The notes: generated by a model not told the origin, from the letters alone. 64,000 bases of DNA from Bettongia penicillata ogilbyi (GCA_023548195.1 JAJHZJ010000061.1:4918297-4982296), one strand, 5' to 3'. Positions 10,640 through 21,785 are shown, numbered from the stretch's first letter. Program-made: numbers and translations.

Positions 10640-10735
10640 CAAAGCCTGTGTCATCACTCCTTCTAGAAACCCCAGCATCTGGCTCGGCAACCTTCCTATA
10701 GTAGGAAGCCAATAAATGTTTGTTGATTATAAATT
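10640..10735 (+). mobile_element. L2 3' terminus, sense
   Basis: It shows 'ggacaaagcctgtgtcatca', 'accccagcatctggc' and the L2 terminus 'ccaataaatgtttgttga'. Confidence 0.65.
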
Positions 10736-10835
10736 ACAAAAAATCAATACAAATATTGACCAATTCCTAAGGCTGGGTTTGAGTAGAATAAAATAAGGAG
10801 GTTTTTTGTTTTGTTTTGTTTTTTTACCCTAACGC

Positions 10836-11285
10836 AGTTTTGATGTCTTCTCCAACCCCACCCTCTGCTCCCTGGCAGAGGCTGACAATAACGGAGAAAC
10901 AGAGGAAACTGGAGAGAATAGAAGAGGACGTTCTCTACACCTGCAATGTCTCCAGCTAATTAAGGAAAAGTGTTGATAGTTCCCAGCTCTAACCTCTTCC
11001 AGACTATTGAAGGCAGCATGGGAACCAGCTGAGGAAGTAACAAAGGATCATTAAAGTTTAGTGATAAGGAGACAGAAGACCCTCCAGGGGAATATATTTA
11101 GTCTGCCAGCTCTTTAAAATACAAGGACTCGTTTCAGTCTCTTAAAGAGAACATGTATGGCAGTATAGAAAGGCACATTTTCACACCTGAAATTGATGTT
11201 TCTCAGCGGTACTTTTTCACTGTAATAGTTCATAAATTCCCTTTAGTTAGTCATCCCTCCTCCTCTCCCATCCCCAGAACCAACA
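10836..11285. other. Unique sequence, nothing recognised
   Basis: No repeat or coding signal was seen. A short T/GT-rich run (10801-10828) precedes it. Confidence 0.4.
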
Positions 11286-11289
11286 TACG

Positions 11290-11372
11290 TAACATATACA
11301 TACATACATACATGTATGTGTGTATCTATCTATATGTGTATATATGTATGTATGTAAGTGTGTATATTTCTG
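11290..11372. repeat. TACA/TATG tetranucleotide-like low-complexity tract
   Basis: Interspersed TACA, TATG, TATC and TA units. It generates the Tyr/Val/Ile-rich end of a 90-codon plus-strand frame, which is therefore not a gene. Confidence 0.85.
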
Positions 11373-11734
11373 AAATTCATGAAAAAAATGGCATGGGGGA
11401 AATGGATGGGAACCCCACTAAATAATATGACAGAGAGTTTTATTCTGTGGTTCTAATCTCCTTTTTGACAACCATGTACATTAGCACAGACCTCTCTGAA
11501 CATACCTAGTATAATGGAACAATGATTTTGATACAGAGAAATAGAACTGATCTTTTTCTGTGATGGGGGACCTGGACCAGGTCTATAAACCAGAGATCTC
11601 TGCATGCTGATGTAAAAAAAGCTAATTCCAAGACCCATTTCTTTTTTTTTGGGGGGGGGTGGTCTCTGCTAACTCAGATTGCAAAGAAATGTTTCTAAAA
11701 TGGGCCTTGGTTTTTTTTTTATACTATTATTCCC

Positions 11735-11792
11735 TGAACCTAGCATAGTGACAGGCACTTGGATGCTGCTTAATATAGTCTATCAATTGGTT
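11735..11792 (+). mobile_element. Possible L2 terminus, sense
   Basis: 'ccctgaacctagcatagtga' followed by 'aggcacttgg' resembles the L2 3' UTR. It is short and diverged. Confidence 0.35.
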
Positions 11793-11889
11793 GGTTGGAG
11801 TTCATTGGTCATTGGTTTGATTTGGCTAAAAATGTAACAGAATGTCTGGGCCACTGTTTCTGACACTGACTAGCCCTGTACCCCCAAGT

Positions 11890-12048
11890 GATGGACTGAT
11901 AAAGCTGGAAAAGGCTTGGGAGATCATATGGTCCAATCCTCCCACTGGCCAGAGAAGTAAAGGATATGCCCAAGGTCACAGAGGTAATAAGTGATAGTCA
12001 GTAAAACCTGTGTTTTCTGATTCCTGGTCCAATCTCTCCAAGACATCA
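11890..12048 (-). mobile_element. MIR3-like SINE, antisense
   Basis: It contains 'gatcatatggtccaatcctc', 'gcccaaggtcacagaggtaa' and a decayed head, the antisense MIR3 order. Confidence 0.7.
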
Positions 12049-12059
12049 ATGGTATGTAA

Positions 12060-12295
12060 CAGCCAGCATTTATATAGGTGCTTATTCTAAACTTTAAAAG
12101 GAGCTGTATGTTAATGTGACCTCACTGATCCTCACAGTCCTGTGTGGTAGGTGCTATTATTACCCAGTTTACAGATGTGGAAACAGGCTGAAAAATGTCA
12201 AAGTCACACAGCTATGTGACTGAGGCTGAATTTGACCTCAGGTCTTCCTAACTCTAGGTCTAGCACTCTACCTACTGTATCGCCAAACTGCTGTA
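12060..12295 (-). mobile_element. MIR-type SINE, antisense
   Basis: Near full length: 'gatcctcacagtcctgtgtg', 'aaagtcacacagctatgtga', 'caggtcttcctaactctagg'. Confidence 0.8.
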
Positions 12296-12437
12296 TCATG
12301 TTCTTTCTTCATATTAACAGCTGTACTTCTTTTAAAATGATTACCAATTTGGAAAATCTTTCCAAGAAAGATCCACATTACTTACTTAGAAGAGCAAGAT
12401 TTTAAAAATCACTATTTTTGAATCAAAACCTATCTTG

Positions 12438-12645
12438 GAGCAGGAGTTTTCTTGGCATATTGGATACTGGAGTGGTTTGCCATTTCCTTCTCCAGCTTAT
12501 TTTACAGAAGAAGAAATTGAGGCAGACAAAGTTAAGTGATTTGCCTAGGGTCACACAGCTAATAATTGAGTCCAAATTTGAACTCAGGAAGATGAGACTC
12601 CGAAAGATGAGACTTCCTGACTCTATCTACTGTGCCCCTGGTCAC
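12438..12645 (-). mobile_element. RTE-tailed SINE, antisense
   Basis: The tail 'actggagtggtttgccattt' is followed by the CORE 'cctagggtcacacagctaat' and the head side. The segment 'agatgagactccgaaagatg' shows a small internal duplication of 'agatgagact'. The 77-codon plus-strand frame here is a shadow. Confidence 0.85.
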
Positions 12646-12649
12646 TCTT

Positions 12650-13440
12650 GAAACATGCCAAAATATCTTCCTTAAGTCCCTTTTTCTTTGAATTCCTTCT
12701 TGGTCTGATTCCAGTTAGTACACTCCAAAGTTTGTGATCCCTTTTGGGATTGGTTCCTGGGATTTACCTCTTCCGTATTCTTCTTGCAAAAGGAAGTAGA
12801 ATTCAAGTTCATTCCTTGCCCTCCTTCTACCCTTTAGCATATAAATAGGGTTGATCCTGGGTTGATCTAGTGACTGTTGCTTGGACCTAGGTAGACTCCA
12901 GCAGGATTCATTTGCTTCTCAGAGAAAACCTCAGCCTGGCAGTTTCCTATTTCTGGAAGAAAAGTGTTCTTGGGTCATTCCCATCTTCAAATCCATTCCT
13001 TCATTATTCTGCATGGTTTTCTTTTTGGAGTTAGTCTGGACCCCTGCCAAAACACAGTAGTCTCATGTTCCTGCTCCAAAGCTCAGGAAAGCATGTCTTT
13101 CCCAATATTTTGATAAAATATTGTATCTAAAATGTACTGCTTATTGCTTTCCCAATATGCCCTATATTTTCTATGCTTTTATTCAGTGTGCTCTTTCTCC
13201 TTTCTGGCCCTTCAAAATATTACCTCTCCTTCATGGCCCAATTCCTTATAAAGTGTGTTTTATTTTTTTTGCAGATACATAAAAATACTATTCAAGAAAA
13301 GCATACCAGGGAACCTGCTTTAACATAACCCAGGGATGGAGTCTCAGGGTTACAGACTATGTAGCAATCTGATCACATATCCTTATGCAAAGATGCTGCT
13401 TTTAGCATTAATGGTCACCCCCACTGAGGGCAGGCTTCTC
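12650..13440. other. Mostly unique sequence
   Basis: No repeat was recognised with confidence. 'atataaatag' at 12840 is TATA-like, but no partner LTR or gene was seen. A weak L2-like stretch may lie at 13160-13260. Confidence 0.35.
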
Positions 13441-13449
13441 CCTGAATGA

Positions 13450-13580
13450 CATTAATACTTGACACATATAAAGCACTTTACGTAAATTATATCATTTGAG
13501 ATTTATAATAACCCTAGGAGAGAGGTACTACAGGCATTATTGTCACCATTTTACTCTTTAGGAAAGGGCAGTTTCAAGAG
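13450..13580 (-). mobile_element. MIR fragment, antisense
   Basis: 'aaagcactttacgtaaatta' and 'ataaccctaggagagaggta' mark an antisense MIR 3' half. The CORE is broken at about 13560. Confidence 0.65.
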
Positions 13581-13589
13581 TTGCAATTA

Positions 13590-13862
13590 ATTCTTCAGGA
13601 TTCAACTCAAAAAGCATCCTTATACATATATATTTCCCTCCTGACTCCACCTCCCTAAACCCAATGTCCTCTCCATTCCTCATAATACTTTTTTTCACTA
13701 TTCTTTTTTCTATTTTCTTCTTCTATATTTATTTCCATACTTGTCTTATCCCCTTAATGGTTTATAGACTCTGTAATAAAAGTGGGTATGTCATATTTAC
13801 CCTTGTATCCCTTATGATTAATCAATAAATACTGCATAAATGAGTAGATGAATAAATGAAGG
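13590..13862 (+). mobile_element. L2 3' end, sense
   Basis: It has 'ggattcaactcaaaaagcat', 'cttgtcttatccccttaatg', 'gtatcccttatgattaatca' and a terminal 'ataaatac' with a following 'gaataaatga'. This is the C-terminal end and 3' UTR of L2. Confidence 0.7.
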
Positions 13863-13964
13863 TCAGAAATCAATATTTTTTTCAAAGCTCCAAAAAGTCA
13901 AAGATCATGTCATCTGTGTCCAGTGTAAGTCTTTGGAAAGGGTACCCAGGACAATTTTTAGGTC

Positions 13965-14163
13965 TATAAATAATAATAGAAAAAATTCACATTTATATAA
14001 GTGTTTAGAGGTTTACATAATGATTTCCTCATGACAAACCCATGAAATCTTATTACATTTCGCCCTGAGGCACAGGGAGGTGACATGACTTAACTAGGGT
14101 CACAAAGTTTGTAAACTCTGAACTCATGTCTTTTGACACCAGGTGCAGTGCTCTTTCCACAAT
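13965..14163 (-). mobile_element. MIR SINE, antisense
   Basis: It reads 'cacatttatataagtgttta', 'ccctgaggcacagggaggtg' and 'aactagggtcacaaagtttg' to a head at about 14160. Confidence 0.7.
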
Positions 14164-14217
14164 GAGAATTCAGTGAATGTGTTAGTATGTTGGACTGTTG
14201 ACTTTTCCCATCTCCAG

Positions 14218-14319
14218 GGTGGCCCCGGGAGTGGCAGGTCAGTGTCCTTACTTACATCCGTGTCTCCATCCTCCCCTGGCACAGCTGGCGCACTCTCCCA
14301 ACAGCCTGGATTGCCTCAG
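14218..14319 (+). other. Possible cassette exon with splice-like borders (unproven)
   Basis: A 102-base, comparatively GC-rich block retains several CpGs. It is preceded by 'cttttcccatctccag' and followed by 'cag|gtgagg'. In one plus-strand frame it is open without a phase change (34 codons, rich in Gly, Ser, Pro and Gln). The surrounding sequence is AT-rich and repeat-dense. No protein family is recognised, and splice-like borders of this quality also occur by chance. Confidence 0.2.
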
Positions 14320-14329
14320 GTGAGGTGGA

Positions 14330-15105
14330 AGGAAGAATCACATCCCTTGATGGAATCTCACAAAATGTTCCCTTCCAATCCAGTGCTCCCCACTTGGTGT
14401 TTTCCTTGACCACATTTTTCTTGATTGTTTGTGCTGACTTGTTCTTAGTCATGCCTTTAGTTGGCTCAGGGGGGCATATCTCGGGCTCTCTTTCTGGATC
14501 ACTACCTATTGTAACTCACTCGCCCACATTCTACACCACAACCACAGTACCCTTTGAACAAATACCATGCCCTTCTGGTCAGCTTATATGATTTCTTTAG
14601 CATTAATCTCTTTTTTTTTCCTATTAAATAACAGCTAAAAAGTATGACTGACATTAGGCTCTTCTGTTGAGGAGAATTTTTTCTGTGTTCTTTCCTTTGT
14701 TCTTCCTAATTCAACACACTGAAAGGTAATATGTCTTTGACAAAGATCTGAGTCAGTAAATATACAGCTACTGATTTGTATTGTTTCACTTTGCCCCTGA
14801 TCAAGGCCTTATTCTCTTTCTTTAAACATGAGAAGCCTTAACTTGTACTCTCCTCCCTGTCATGAAAGTTATCTGACCATGGAATCTACTGGATGGCTCA
14901 CTGGCTGATCAACAACTCTCAGAACCTTTCAACCATTGCTACTTATCAATAACACCCTCTTAAACTTACTCAACTAACTGGTTTATTTACTGTCTTAAAA
15001 AGCCCCAAAAGATACATGTTTTGGGAATGTTCTAATGGCACAACCAAGATCAAGTAAAAGAGAGGTTCTTATGTGAATTCACACTTCGGGTATAAAATTA
15101 AACAA
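14330..15105. other. Unique sequence, nothing recognised
   Basis: No repeat or coding signal was recognised. Short overlapping frames on both strands (14252-14591) carry no motif. Confidence 0.35.
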
Positions 15106-15108
15106 TGG

Positions 15109-15137
15109 GGATATACATATACATATATATATATATA
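15109..15137. repeat. (TA)n-rich microsatellite
   Basis: A short run of TATACA and TA units. Confidence 0.9.
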
Positions 15138-15361
15138 GTTTTTTCAATGCTCTCTCCCACTAACTCCCAAAAGATAAGCATGCAAAGTAACGAAGCACTG
15201 AGTTTGGAGGTGAAAGGGTGGGGAAAAAAGGTGGGAGTGACCCAAGAAATCTTTCCTTCCAGAAGCAGGGAAATTGCCAGGCTGAAGTTTGCTCTGAGGT
15301 ATAAATGAATCCTTCCTGGGCCTCCTTAGATCCAAGTAACAGCAAGCAAAGCCTGGGGAAA

Positions 15362-15487
15362 ACAATTCAGTCCAACAAACACTTATTGAGAACCTTCTAT
15401 GTGCCAGGCACCATGCTAACTATTACATATATAGACACTAAAAATGGCAACAATCTCTGTCCCAAGGAACTTGCATTCTACCTGGAG
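15362..15487 (-). mobile_element. L2 3' end, antisense
   Basis: 'cttattgagaaccttctatg', 'tgccaggcaccatgctaact' and 'ccaaggaacttgcattctac' are the antisense L2 terminus. Confidence 0.65.
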
Positions 15488-15519
15488 TCAAGGGGGCCAT
15501 AGGCTTGGAGGGACAATAT

Positions 15520-15675
15520 GAGTTAAAAGTCTGCTTCTGATGCTTTGTAGCTAGGTATCCATAGGCAAGTCACTTAATTCCCCTGAGTCTCAATTTCCTC
15601 ATCTATAAAATAGGAATAAAAATAATTTCTTTGTAAATCTTAACCTATTAAATGAATATAAATTACTATTATCCT
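15520..15675 (+). mobile_element. MIR SINE, sense
   Basis: 'ggcaagtcacttaattcccc', 'tcctcatctataaaatagg' and an AT-rich 3' end mark a sense MIR with a decayed head. Confidence 0.7.
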
Positions 15676-15689
15676 TGTGAAATTCTACT

Positions 15690-16620
15690 AATGTCAGTTT
15701 AGAGAAGAAAAAAGTATATTTATAAAATAAAGATTTGGAGTCAGTAATGTACTCTCTCTTTGTCCCTCCTATTCACTATTGATTTATGGAGTAAGTGACC
15801 TTAGGGAATTCACTTGAACTTTGGAAGAATTCCCCAAGGGCAAGATGAGGATGATGTGTGATCTGGAGAGGCCAAGATGAAGATATGAGTCAGATATTTT
15901 TCACATAATGTCAAAAAGGAAAAGAAATACATTTTCAAGTATACAGTTTTCCTTTTAAAAAATTTCAAGAGATCTCAAATTGAGAAGCATAAGAAGAAAT
16001 GTAAATTAACTGTGTGCTCTACTAATATTAACCAGACTCTGAAGTTTGGGATACATAACAAAAGGAACTGTTTTCCCACTGATTTGTCCACTTCCAAAAA
16101 GGCCTCCTTTTTCTCTGTCCAAATTATCCTGTAAAAGCTAGTTTGGGAAATCCATATTTATCTATTCAAAAGACTAAACAGAAATGGAAATCTATTCTTA
16201 TTATAAGACTCTAGATTTGTTTTCCTAAAATGTCCATAAGACAATTAACCAAACCATGAAATAATTACCTAGGGGTATATTTGTTTACTTATTATACAAT
16301 TCATGTGGCTTTTAATCTGTTACAGATCAGGACTTAAAAGCAAATAATACAGACTAAGTACAATAAAAAAGAGATAAAATTTTACATTGTACATGTATTT
16401 TAACTGCAGTATAACATAACAGTGCCAAAAACATTATTTCTAATATAAGCTTACAAATGGTCCTTTTTCATTAACCAGTTTTCTGATGCTGTGGCTGACA
16501 TCATTGCAATCATTACAAGCTCCTACTTTGTGCCAAGTGGCATTTGAGATAATGTCCAAAGCTGAAATGTCTTTGCCCTCCAAGAATGAATAGTTTAGTT
16601 TCATTATCATCACCAATATT
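15690..16620. other. Mostly unique AT-rich sequence
   Basis: Nothing is confidently recognised. A faint sense MIR core may sit at 15790-15870. The 61-codon minus-strand frame at 16440-16625 has no motif. Confidence 0.35.
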
Positions 16621-16625
16621 GTCAT

Positions 16626-16828
16626 TACATCATAGGATCATAAGATAACTGATTAGAGCTAAAAAGGAACTCAGAGATCATCTACTCTAAATTCCCATTT
16701 TACTGTTGAGGAAACCATGGTGTAGAGAGGTTAAGTGACTCATCCAAGGTCATACAGGGTGCAAGTGTCAAAAGTAGAATTTGAAATTTAGTCCTCTGAT
16801 GGCAGACTTTCTCCCAACTCTACTATGT
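16626..16828 (-). mobile_element. MIR3-like SINE, antisense
   Basis: It runs 'cataggatcataagataact', 'gaactcagagatcatctact', 'gttaagtgactcatccaagg' and the head near 16820. This is a long antisense MIR3-type copy. Confidence 0.75.
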
Positions 16829-17086
16829 GTGGAGATACCGACCATGTAAAACATCGATTTTTAGACACAAAGAGAAGATTTCATATTTGCTCATTTAGTT
16901 TTAATTATTTCAATTGTGATATATGAAGAGAAAATCAGAGTTTAATTCATATGGATAGTCATTTATTAAATGCCTGCCATTGTGTGCATAGAGACAAAAA
17001 TAAAATGGCCTCCAACCTCAAGGAGCTTATTTATATTCCATTGGAGGAAAAAATATGTACATGTAAAAAGGAACTAGGGGTGAGTA

Positions 17087-17200
17087 TATAAAGTATATAA
17101 GTATATAAAGTATGTATACTTTGTATACATACATATTGAAATTGATATATCCCAGGGCAGAGGTTTTTAACCATGACTAAATGGTAGATAAATTTCAGGT
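17087..17200 (+). repeat. Insertion bounded by a 26-base direct repeat; partial hAT-like copy
   Basis: The L2 block 'acatgtaaaaaggaact' occurs on both sides (17058 and 17204). Between the two lies AT-rich sequence plus 17125-17200. That part is near-identical to 19055-19130, including 'tacatacatattgaaat' and 'gatagataaatttcagg'. Confidence 0.6.
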
Positions 17201-17440
17201 ATACATGTAAAAAGGAACTGGGAGTGAGAGTGACCAGGTTATACCTCTTACAGCACTTGAACAGAACCTTGAAGGAAAATAGAGATTCTAAGGGATAGAG
17301 ATAAGGAAGAAGGGCACTGCAGTTATGGGGTATACTACCAGTGCAGATGCAAATGAAGAAGATAGAAGGTCATGTACAGGTAACGACAGAGACTGGTTTA
17401 ACTAGATTTCAGGGTGAAAAAAAGGATAGTAATGTGCAAT

Positions 17441-17633
17441 AGGGAGAGCTAAGTGATGGGATGGATAGAGTGCTGGGGTCAGGAAGACTCGAGTTCAAAC
17501 CTGATCTCAGACATGCTGTATGACTTTGGGCAAGGCACTTTACCCAGTTTGCCTCAGTTCCTCCACATTTGTAAAATGTACTGGAAGAGGAAATGGCAAA
17601 CCATTCTAGTATCTTTGCCAAGGAAAGCTAGAA
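17441..17633 (+). mobile_element. RTE-tailed SINE, sense, inserted in L2
   Basis: It has 'gatggatagagtgctggggt', 'tttgcctcagttcctccac' and the tail 'ggcaaaccattctagtatct'. The last part of the tail is missing. Antisense L2 flanks it. Confidence 0.82.
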
Positions 17634-18187
17634 CGATGGGTTCAAGCCATACACCAGAGGAGTTAATATCTTATTCTAGAGGTAATAGGAAAATACTGAA
17701 GATTCTTGGGTAGGGGAAATGAAATGATCAAACCTGGGCTTAAGGAATATTCTTTTGGCAGTTGTATGGAGAACAAATTGAAAAGGAAAGACACTGAAAG
17801 TCAGGAGGTCAGTTGGAAATCTGTTGACATTGTCAGACCAGAGGTTATGAGAGCAAGAAACTGAGATGGTTGCAGTATGAGCAGAGAGGAGACAGACATG
17901 GAGGTAGAATCAGCAAGACCTGCTACTGATCAGAAGTGAGAGTTGATGGTGAGGAGCAAATGAAGGATGACTTTGAAGTTGTAAATCAGATTAACGCTGA
18001 GAATAGAATGCGAGTTTGGAGAAGAGGGGAAAGACAAAAACTAAAAAAAAAAGGAGCATTTTAAAAACTATTTTGATTTTTAAAATCCTGTATAAACTAT
18101 GGCTAAGAAACATAAATCCAAGTTATGCTTCCTTCAGTTTCTAAACAAAATGTTTAAAATCTTCAATATCATATAATGAAAAGATCA

Positions 18188-18368
18188 TCAATCTGAAAGT
18201 TGTAAGACTCAAATCCCAAACTCTGTTACCAACTAGTTTTGTAACAAGCAAGTCACTCAAGGATCTGATATAATTACAAAGTATTTTTTGTACCTGAACT
18301 CCCACATCTATAAAATGAGAGGGTTGGAAGAGATGATTTTTTAAATGCTTCCTAGCTTTAAAATGTTA
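18188..18368 (+). mobile_element. MIR3-like SINE, sense
   Basis: 'aagactcaaatcccaaactc', 'caagcaagtcactcaagga' and a tail with 'gagggttggaagagatgatt' fit MIR3 with a CR1-type end. Confidence 0.65.
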
Positions 18369-18371
18369 ATA

Positions 18372-19050
18372 GATTTCCAAAAGAAGAAAATAAAAACCCT
18401 CTACTATTCAGAGAAGCTACATTTCATCTCAAGAGAGATTGATTGTGAAGATCAGCCAAGACAGTTCAATAATCATTATCTGCTTTGGCTGACTTTGTGC
18501 GGATAAATGATATAGTTAGAAGAAAAGAGAAGTGAACCTTTTGAGACTCTGATATCCTGTTTAAGCAACAAAAGGACTTATTTCTTCTTCTAATTGATAG
18601 TACCTTGAAAGAGAAAACTTCCATAGAAAAAAACACTTGGCTCCATATTGTTATCAAAGAACCACATTTAGTTTTTCTGGACCATGGTTTCTGATGCCAG
18701 AATGCTGGGTTCCTGGAAAGGAATCCTGAGTCCCTAGCAAAAGACTGGGGAAAATGTTTGACAGATTGGCTAAACTAAGCAGGCTAGCATTAAACTCAAA
18801 TTTGGAGGGGAGGGAGTAAATGACTACAGAAAAATGTAAGACTATAAATTATGGAGGATGGCATATTTGACAATGAAAGAATAGAAGTGGAGAACATGAC
18901 CAGTATTTCACAAGAGACAATAACAGGGAAGAAAGCTTGAAACATTAGAAGTAAAAATGACTTTAAAATATTACCAAGACTTTATTAGGATGGACAATAG
19001 AGTGATATCCTTTATATTCAAATGAATAGAAGAACAAATCTAGAGGTAAC
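18372..19050. other. Unique sequence, nothing recognised
   Basis: No repeat or gene signal was seen. Confidence 0.35.
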
Positions 19051-19082
19051 AATGTATACATACATATTGAAATCCATATATC

Positions 19083-19303
19083 TCAGGGCAAAGGTTTTTA
19101 GCCATGACCAGATGATAGATAAATTTCAGGGCTCTGTGAACTTGGATGGGAAAATATTACATCTTTAACTTCATCAACTTTTGGTTTCTTTTGTAATTCT
19201 ATGTACTTTATTTTATGTATTTTCAATCATTATTCTGAGAAGGGATCTGTAGGTTTGCCAAAAGAGTCTATGACACGCAAAAGGTTTAAGAATCACTCTC
19301 CTG
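19083..19303 (+). mobile_element. hAT-like non-autonomous DNA transposon remnant
   Basis: It starts 'cagggcaaaggtttttagcc' and ends 'ggtttaagaatcactctcct'. These are imperfect inverted ends of the CAG...CTG type. The interior 'ttggtttcttttgtaattct' and 'tctgagaagggatctgtagg' recur at 37115, 55593 and (inverted) 35536. No transposase is encoded. Confidence 0.65.
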
Positions 19304-19469
19304 GAATAAGAGTATGGTACAGACATTTGGGCAGGAATAAAAAAAGGTAGAAAAAACCGTAGTATCATGGTAGATTTAGATGCCAGTCCAGATGATGGCA
19401 ATGATATCATTGATAAAGCTGATAAGAATATAGCACTTTAAGGTTTATAAAACACTTTACAAGATGTCA

Positions 19470-19578
19470 CATTAGAAAGTGTGCTGAATTTTGAAATCAG
19501 ATGATCTGGGTTCAAATCCAGACTCTGCCTCTTTTTATGTTTATTACTTTGTAAAAGTCACCTAACCTTTCTGTGAGA
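19470..19578 (+). mobile_element. MIR fragment, sense
   Basis: 'gatgatctgggttcaaatcc' and 'aagtcacctaacctttctgt' mark the head and CORE of a sense MIR. The 3' half is absent. Confidence 0.7.
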
Positions 19579-19579
19579 G

Positions 19580-20178
19580 GTCATTATAAATCCTTGTATA
19601 TATTTTGACCAATAGTAGATCTGTCTGAACAACAGTTGTATATAAAAGACTACCAGCTCAGTATAAACCACTATTGTGATATAACTGTCTCCCCAAAAAG
19701 AAAGGCCAGTTGTCTTAAAGGAAAAGGTGAAGAGGAAGTGCATTCTGGGAATGGGGGGATGGGGGAATGAAGTCAGGCCCCATGTAATGCTAGAATGACT
19801 ACAGCACATTAGCATTCCTGTGATCTGGCTCTCCTTTGAAAAAATAGTTCAATTCAGAATTTTCTAGACCTAATTTGGAAATTCTTCAAGAATATGTGTT
19901 TCATCTTTCTGTGGAATTTTTGTATTGCAGAGTTGCACTGAAAGAATTTCCTTTTAATATTCAAAGAAGAATAGACTTTTTAAAAAATCTCTGCAGGCCA
20001 TGACTGTTAAGTTCTACTTTTCAAAGTCCCTTGTACTAACTTGACATGCCACGTACCAAAAGATTAAGCCCCTCCGATAGGAGGTTATCAGTATTGTTTC
20101 CCATACCCTCTCTGTATTCACAAATAATTGGCCAATCAGTGTGCTCACAAACAATCCCTTAAGAGAAGCATGTAATCA
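19580..20178. other. Unique sequence, nothing recognised
   Basis: No repeat was recognised. The 85-codon minus-strand frame at 19558-19815 has no motif. Confidence 0.35.
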
Positions 20179-20179
20179 T

Positions 20180-20620
20180 ATAGTCATCTATTCAGAGCTG
20201 GAAGAAATCTCATCCAACACCCTATCATTTTACAAATGAGAAAACTGAGGCCCAGAAAAGTCACACAAGTAGACAATTAGGAGTCTTAAATCCAGGTTTG
20301 TTGTTGTTCAATTATTTCAATAATGTTCAACTTTTTGTGACTCCATTTGGGGTTGTCTTGGCAAAGATATGGAGTGGTTTGCCATTTCCTTCTCCAGCTC
20401 ATTTTACAGATGAGGAAACTGAGGCAAACTGGATTAACTGATGTGCCCAAGGTCACAATTCAGTGACTTCACACATGCTCGTAAGTGTCTGAGGCTGGAT
20501 TTGAACTGAGGTCTTCCTGACTCCAGGCTCAGCACTCTATTCACTGTGCCACCTTGCTGCCCTGACCCCAGGTTATCTGACTCCAAATCCGCTGCTTTCC
20601 CCCTTTACCAGACTGCCCCT
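20180..20620 (-). mobile_element. MIR3-like SINE, antisense, split by an RTE-tailed SINE
   Basis: The first part is 20180-20299 ('cattttacaaatgagaaaac', 'gaggcccagaaaagtcacac'). The second is 20563-20620 ('ttatctgactccaaatccgc', 'accagactgcccctt'). Together they give one continuous antisense copy with a 263-base insertion. Confidence 0.75.
20300..20562 (-). mobile_element. RTE-tailed SINE, antisense, full length with TSD
   Basis: The tail 'gttgttcaattatttcaata' comes first, then 'tttgccatttccttctccag', the CORE, and the head ending 'tgccaccttgctgcc'. The flanks 'ccaggttt' (20292-20299) and 'ccaggtta' (20568-20575) are a likely target-site duplication. Confidence 0.9.
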
Positions 20621-20639
20621 TAATAGACATTTTTTTTTT

Positions 20640-21500
20640 AATTTTTCATCTTAAGTTTTAAAAATTCTGCTTTTTAAATCTCAAATTTTTATCCATCAAG
20701 CCTCAGCACCAAAGGACTGAAAAATTTTGGTTTTCAACATTTACCTCCTATTTGTCTAGGGCATGTAAGAAATACTAATATCTTTCATGAACAACATTAT
20801 TTTTCAGGTTCTCCATGTTGGGAACAGTAATTGTTCATTTAAAGAATCCATGCTGCAAACAAAAATTAAAATCATTTTTCTCAATTTTTAAGACAGTTGC
20901 AGGTATGATCTTTGATATAATTCATATCTTGCTTAGGCTCTTTGGAAAGAAACGAATCAATGATTTCTGCCTGTCCTAGGCCTAAATCAGGATATTGGGA
21001 ATTTACCATAAGTAGCTCTCATAAACACTTACTGTACCTGAAGTTTAAAAAGGAATTTGCTTGAATTTCAGTGGGTCAGTATGGGTAAAGCTTGCTCCAC
21101 AAAACAAAGCAGGCAGATTCTTATGAGGCCAGTGTCTATCTAGGAAGCGTGTAAAGGTTAGACCCCTGCTGAGGTTCCCGCCTCCAAATTCTAAAAGGTC
21201 AAGTTATCACAAGACCATTTTGCACATATTGGGTAGATAGCCCTCTGGGATGGCCCTCTCTGGCCTCCTCAGAACTGTTAGACTACGATAAAAACATCAC
21301 TCTCCTCCTCATTGATCTAACATTGACTGCCTATGGGAACAAATGGCATTATTTGGATACTGAGACCGGACGAGTCTCTCAAGGCAGTGGTTCCTACTAC
21401 AGCCAAAATTCTTATTCTAGCAGAGTTTTGTTATTAGATGTTTCTAAACTAGCCTATTCATCATCCTGTGTGGTCCTATTTGTTTCCTTTTTTATATTCT
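20640..21500. other. Mostly unique sequence
   Basis: AT-rich at the start, with nothing recognised. A 96-codon plus-strand frame from 21323 runs into the L2 copy and is not a gene. Confidence 0.35.
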
Positions 21501-21504
21501 TTCT

Positions 21505-21785
21505 CTTTCCTCTTGTCTTCTTCCAGGCCCACTCAGGTGCCACCTCCTCCTTGATGCCTCCCTTGATTCCCTTCTCCCCTAAAAAGCAGCTCAGACCTCT
21601 CCTATGTGCTTAATCATTTCTTAACTCATTCAGTGTTGATGTTAATAACCTATCACCCCTACTAGGCTATAAGTTCCTTGAAAGAAAAAAACTATGTCAG
21701 TTTTCAAATTTGTTTCCCTGATGCCTAACACAATCTTTTTTTTTTTTAAGGTAGATACACAATAAACTTCTTCTAAATTGAGAAG
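21505..21785 (+). mobile_element. L2 3' end, sense
   Basis: 'aggcccactcaggtgccacc', 'ctataagttccttgaaag' and 'cctgatgcctaacacaatct' follow L2 order. A poly-T expansion sits near the terminus. Confidence 0.78.

Larger units (their letters stand above)
16945..18010 (-). mobile_element. L2 LINE, antisense, interrupted
   Basis: The 3' terminus is at 16950-17060 ('cctcaaggagcttatttata'). ORF2 continues to about 18010 ('tctagaggtaataggaaaat', 'gaaatgatcaaacctgggct', 'gaaggatgactttgaagttg'). Interruptions are a duplicated hAT-like piece at 17087-17200 and an RTE-tailed SINE at 17441-17633. Confidence 0.72.

Noticed and set aside
12650..13150. Possible LTR around the TATA-like 'atataaatag'
   Set aside because: No TG...CA borders, target duplication or second copy could be found.
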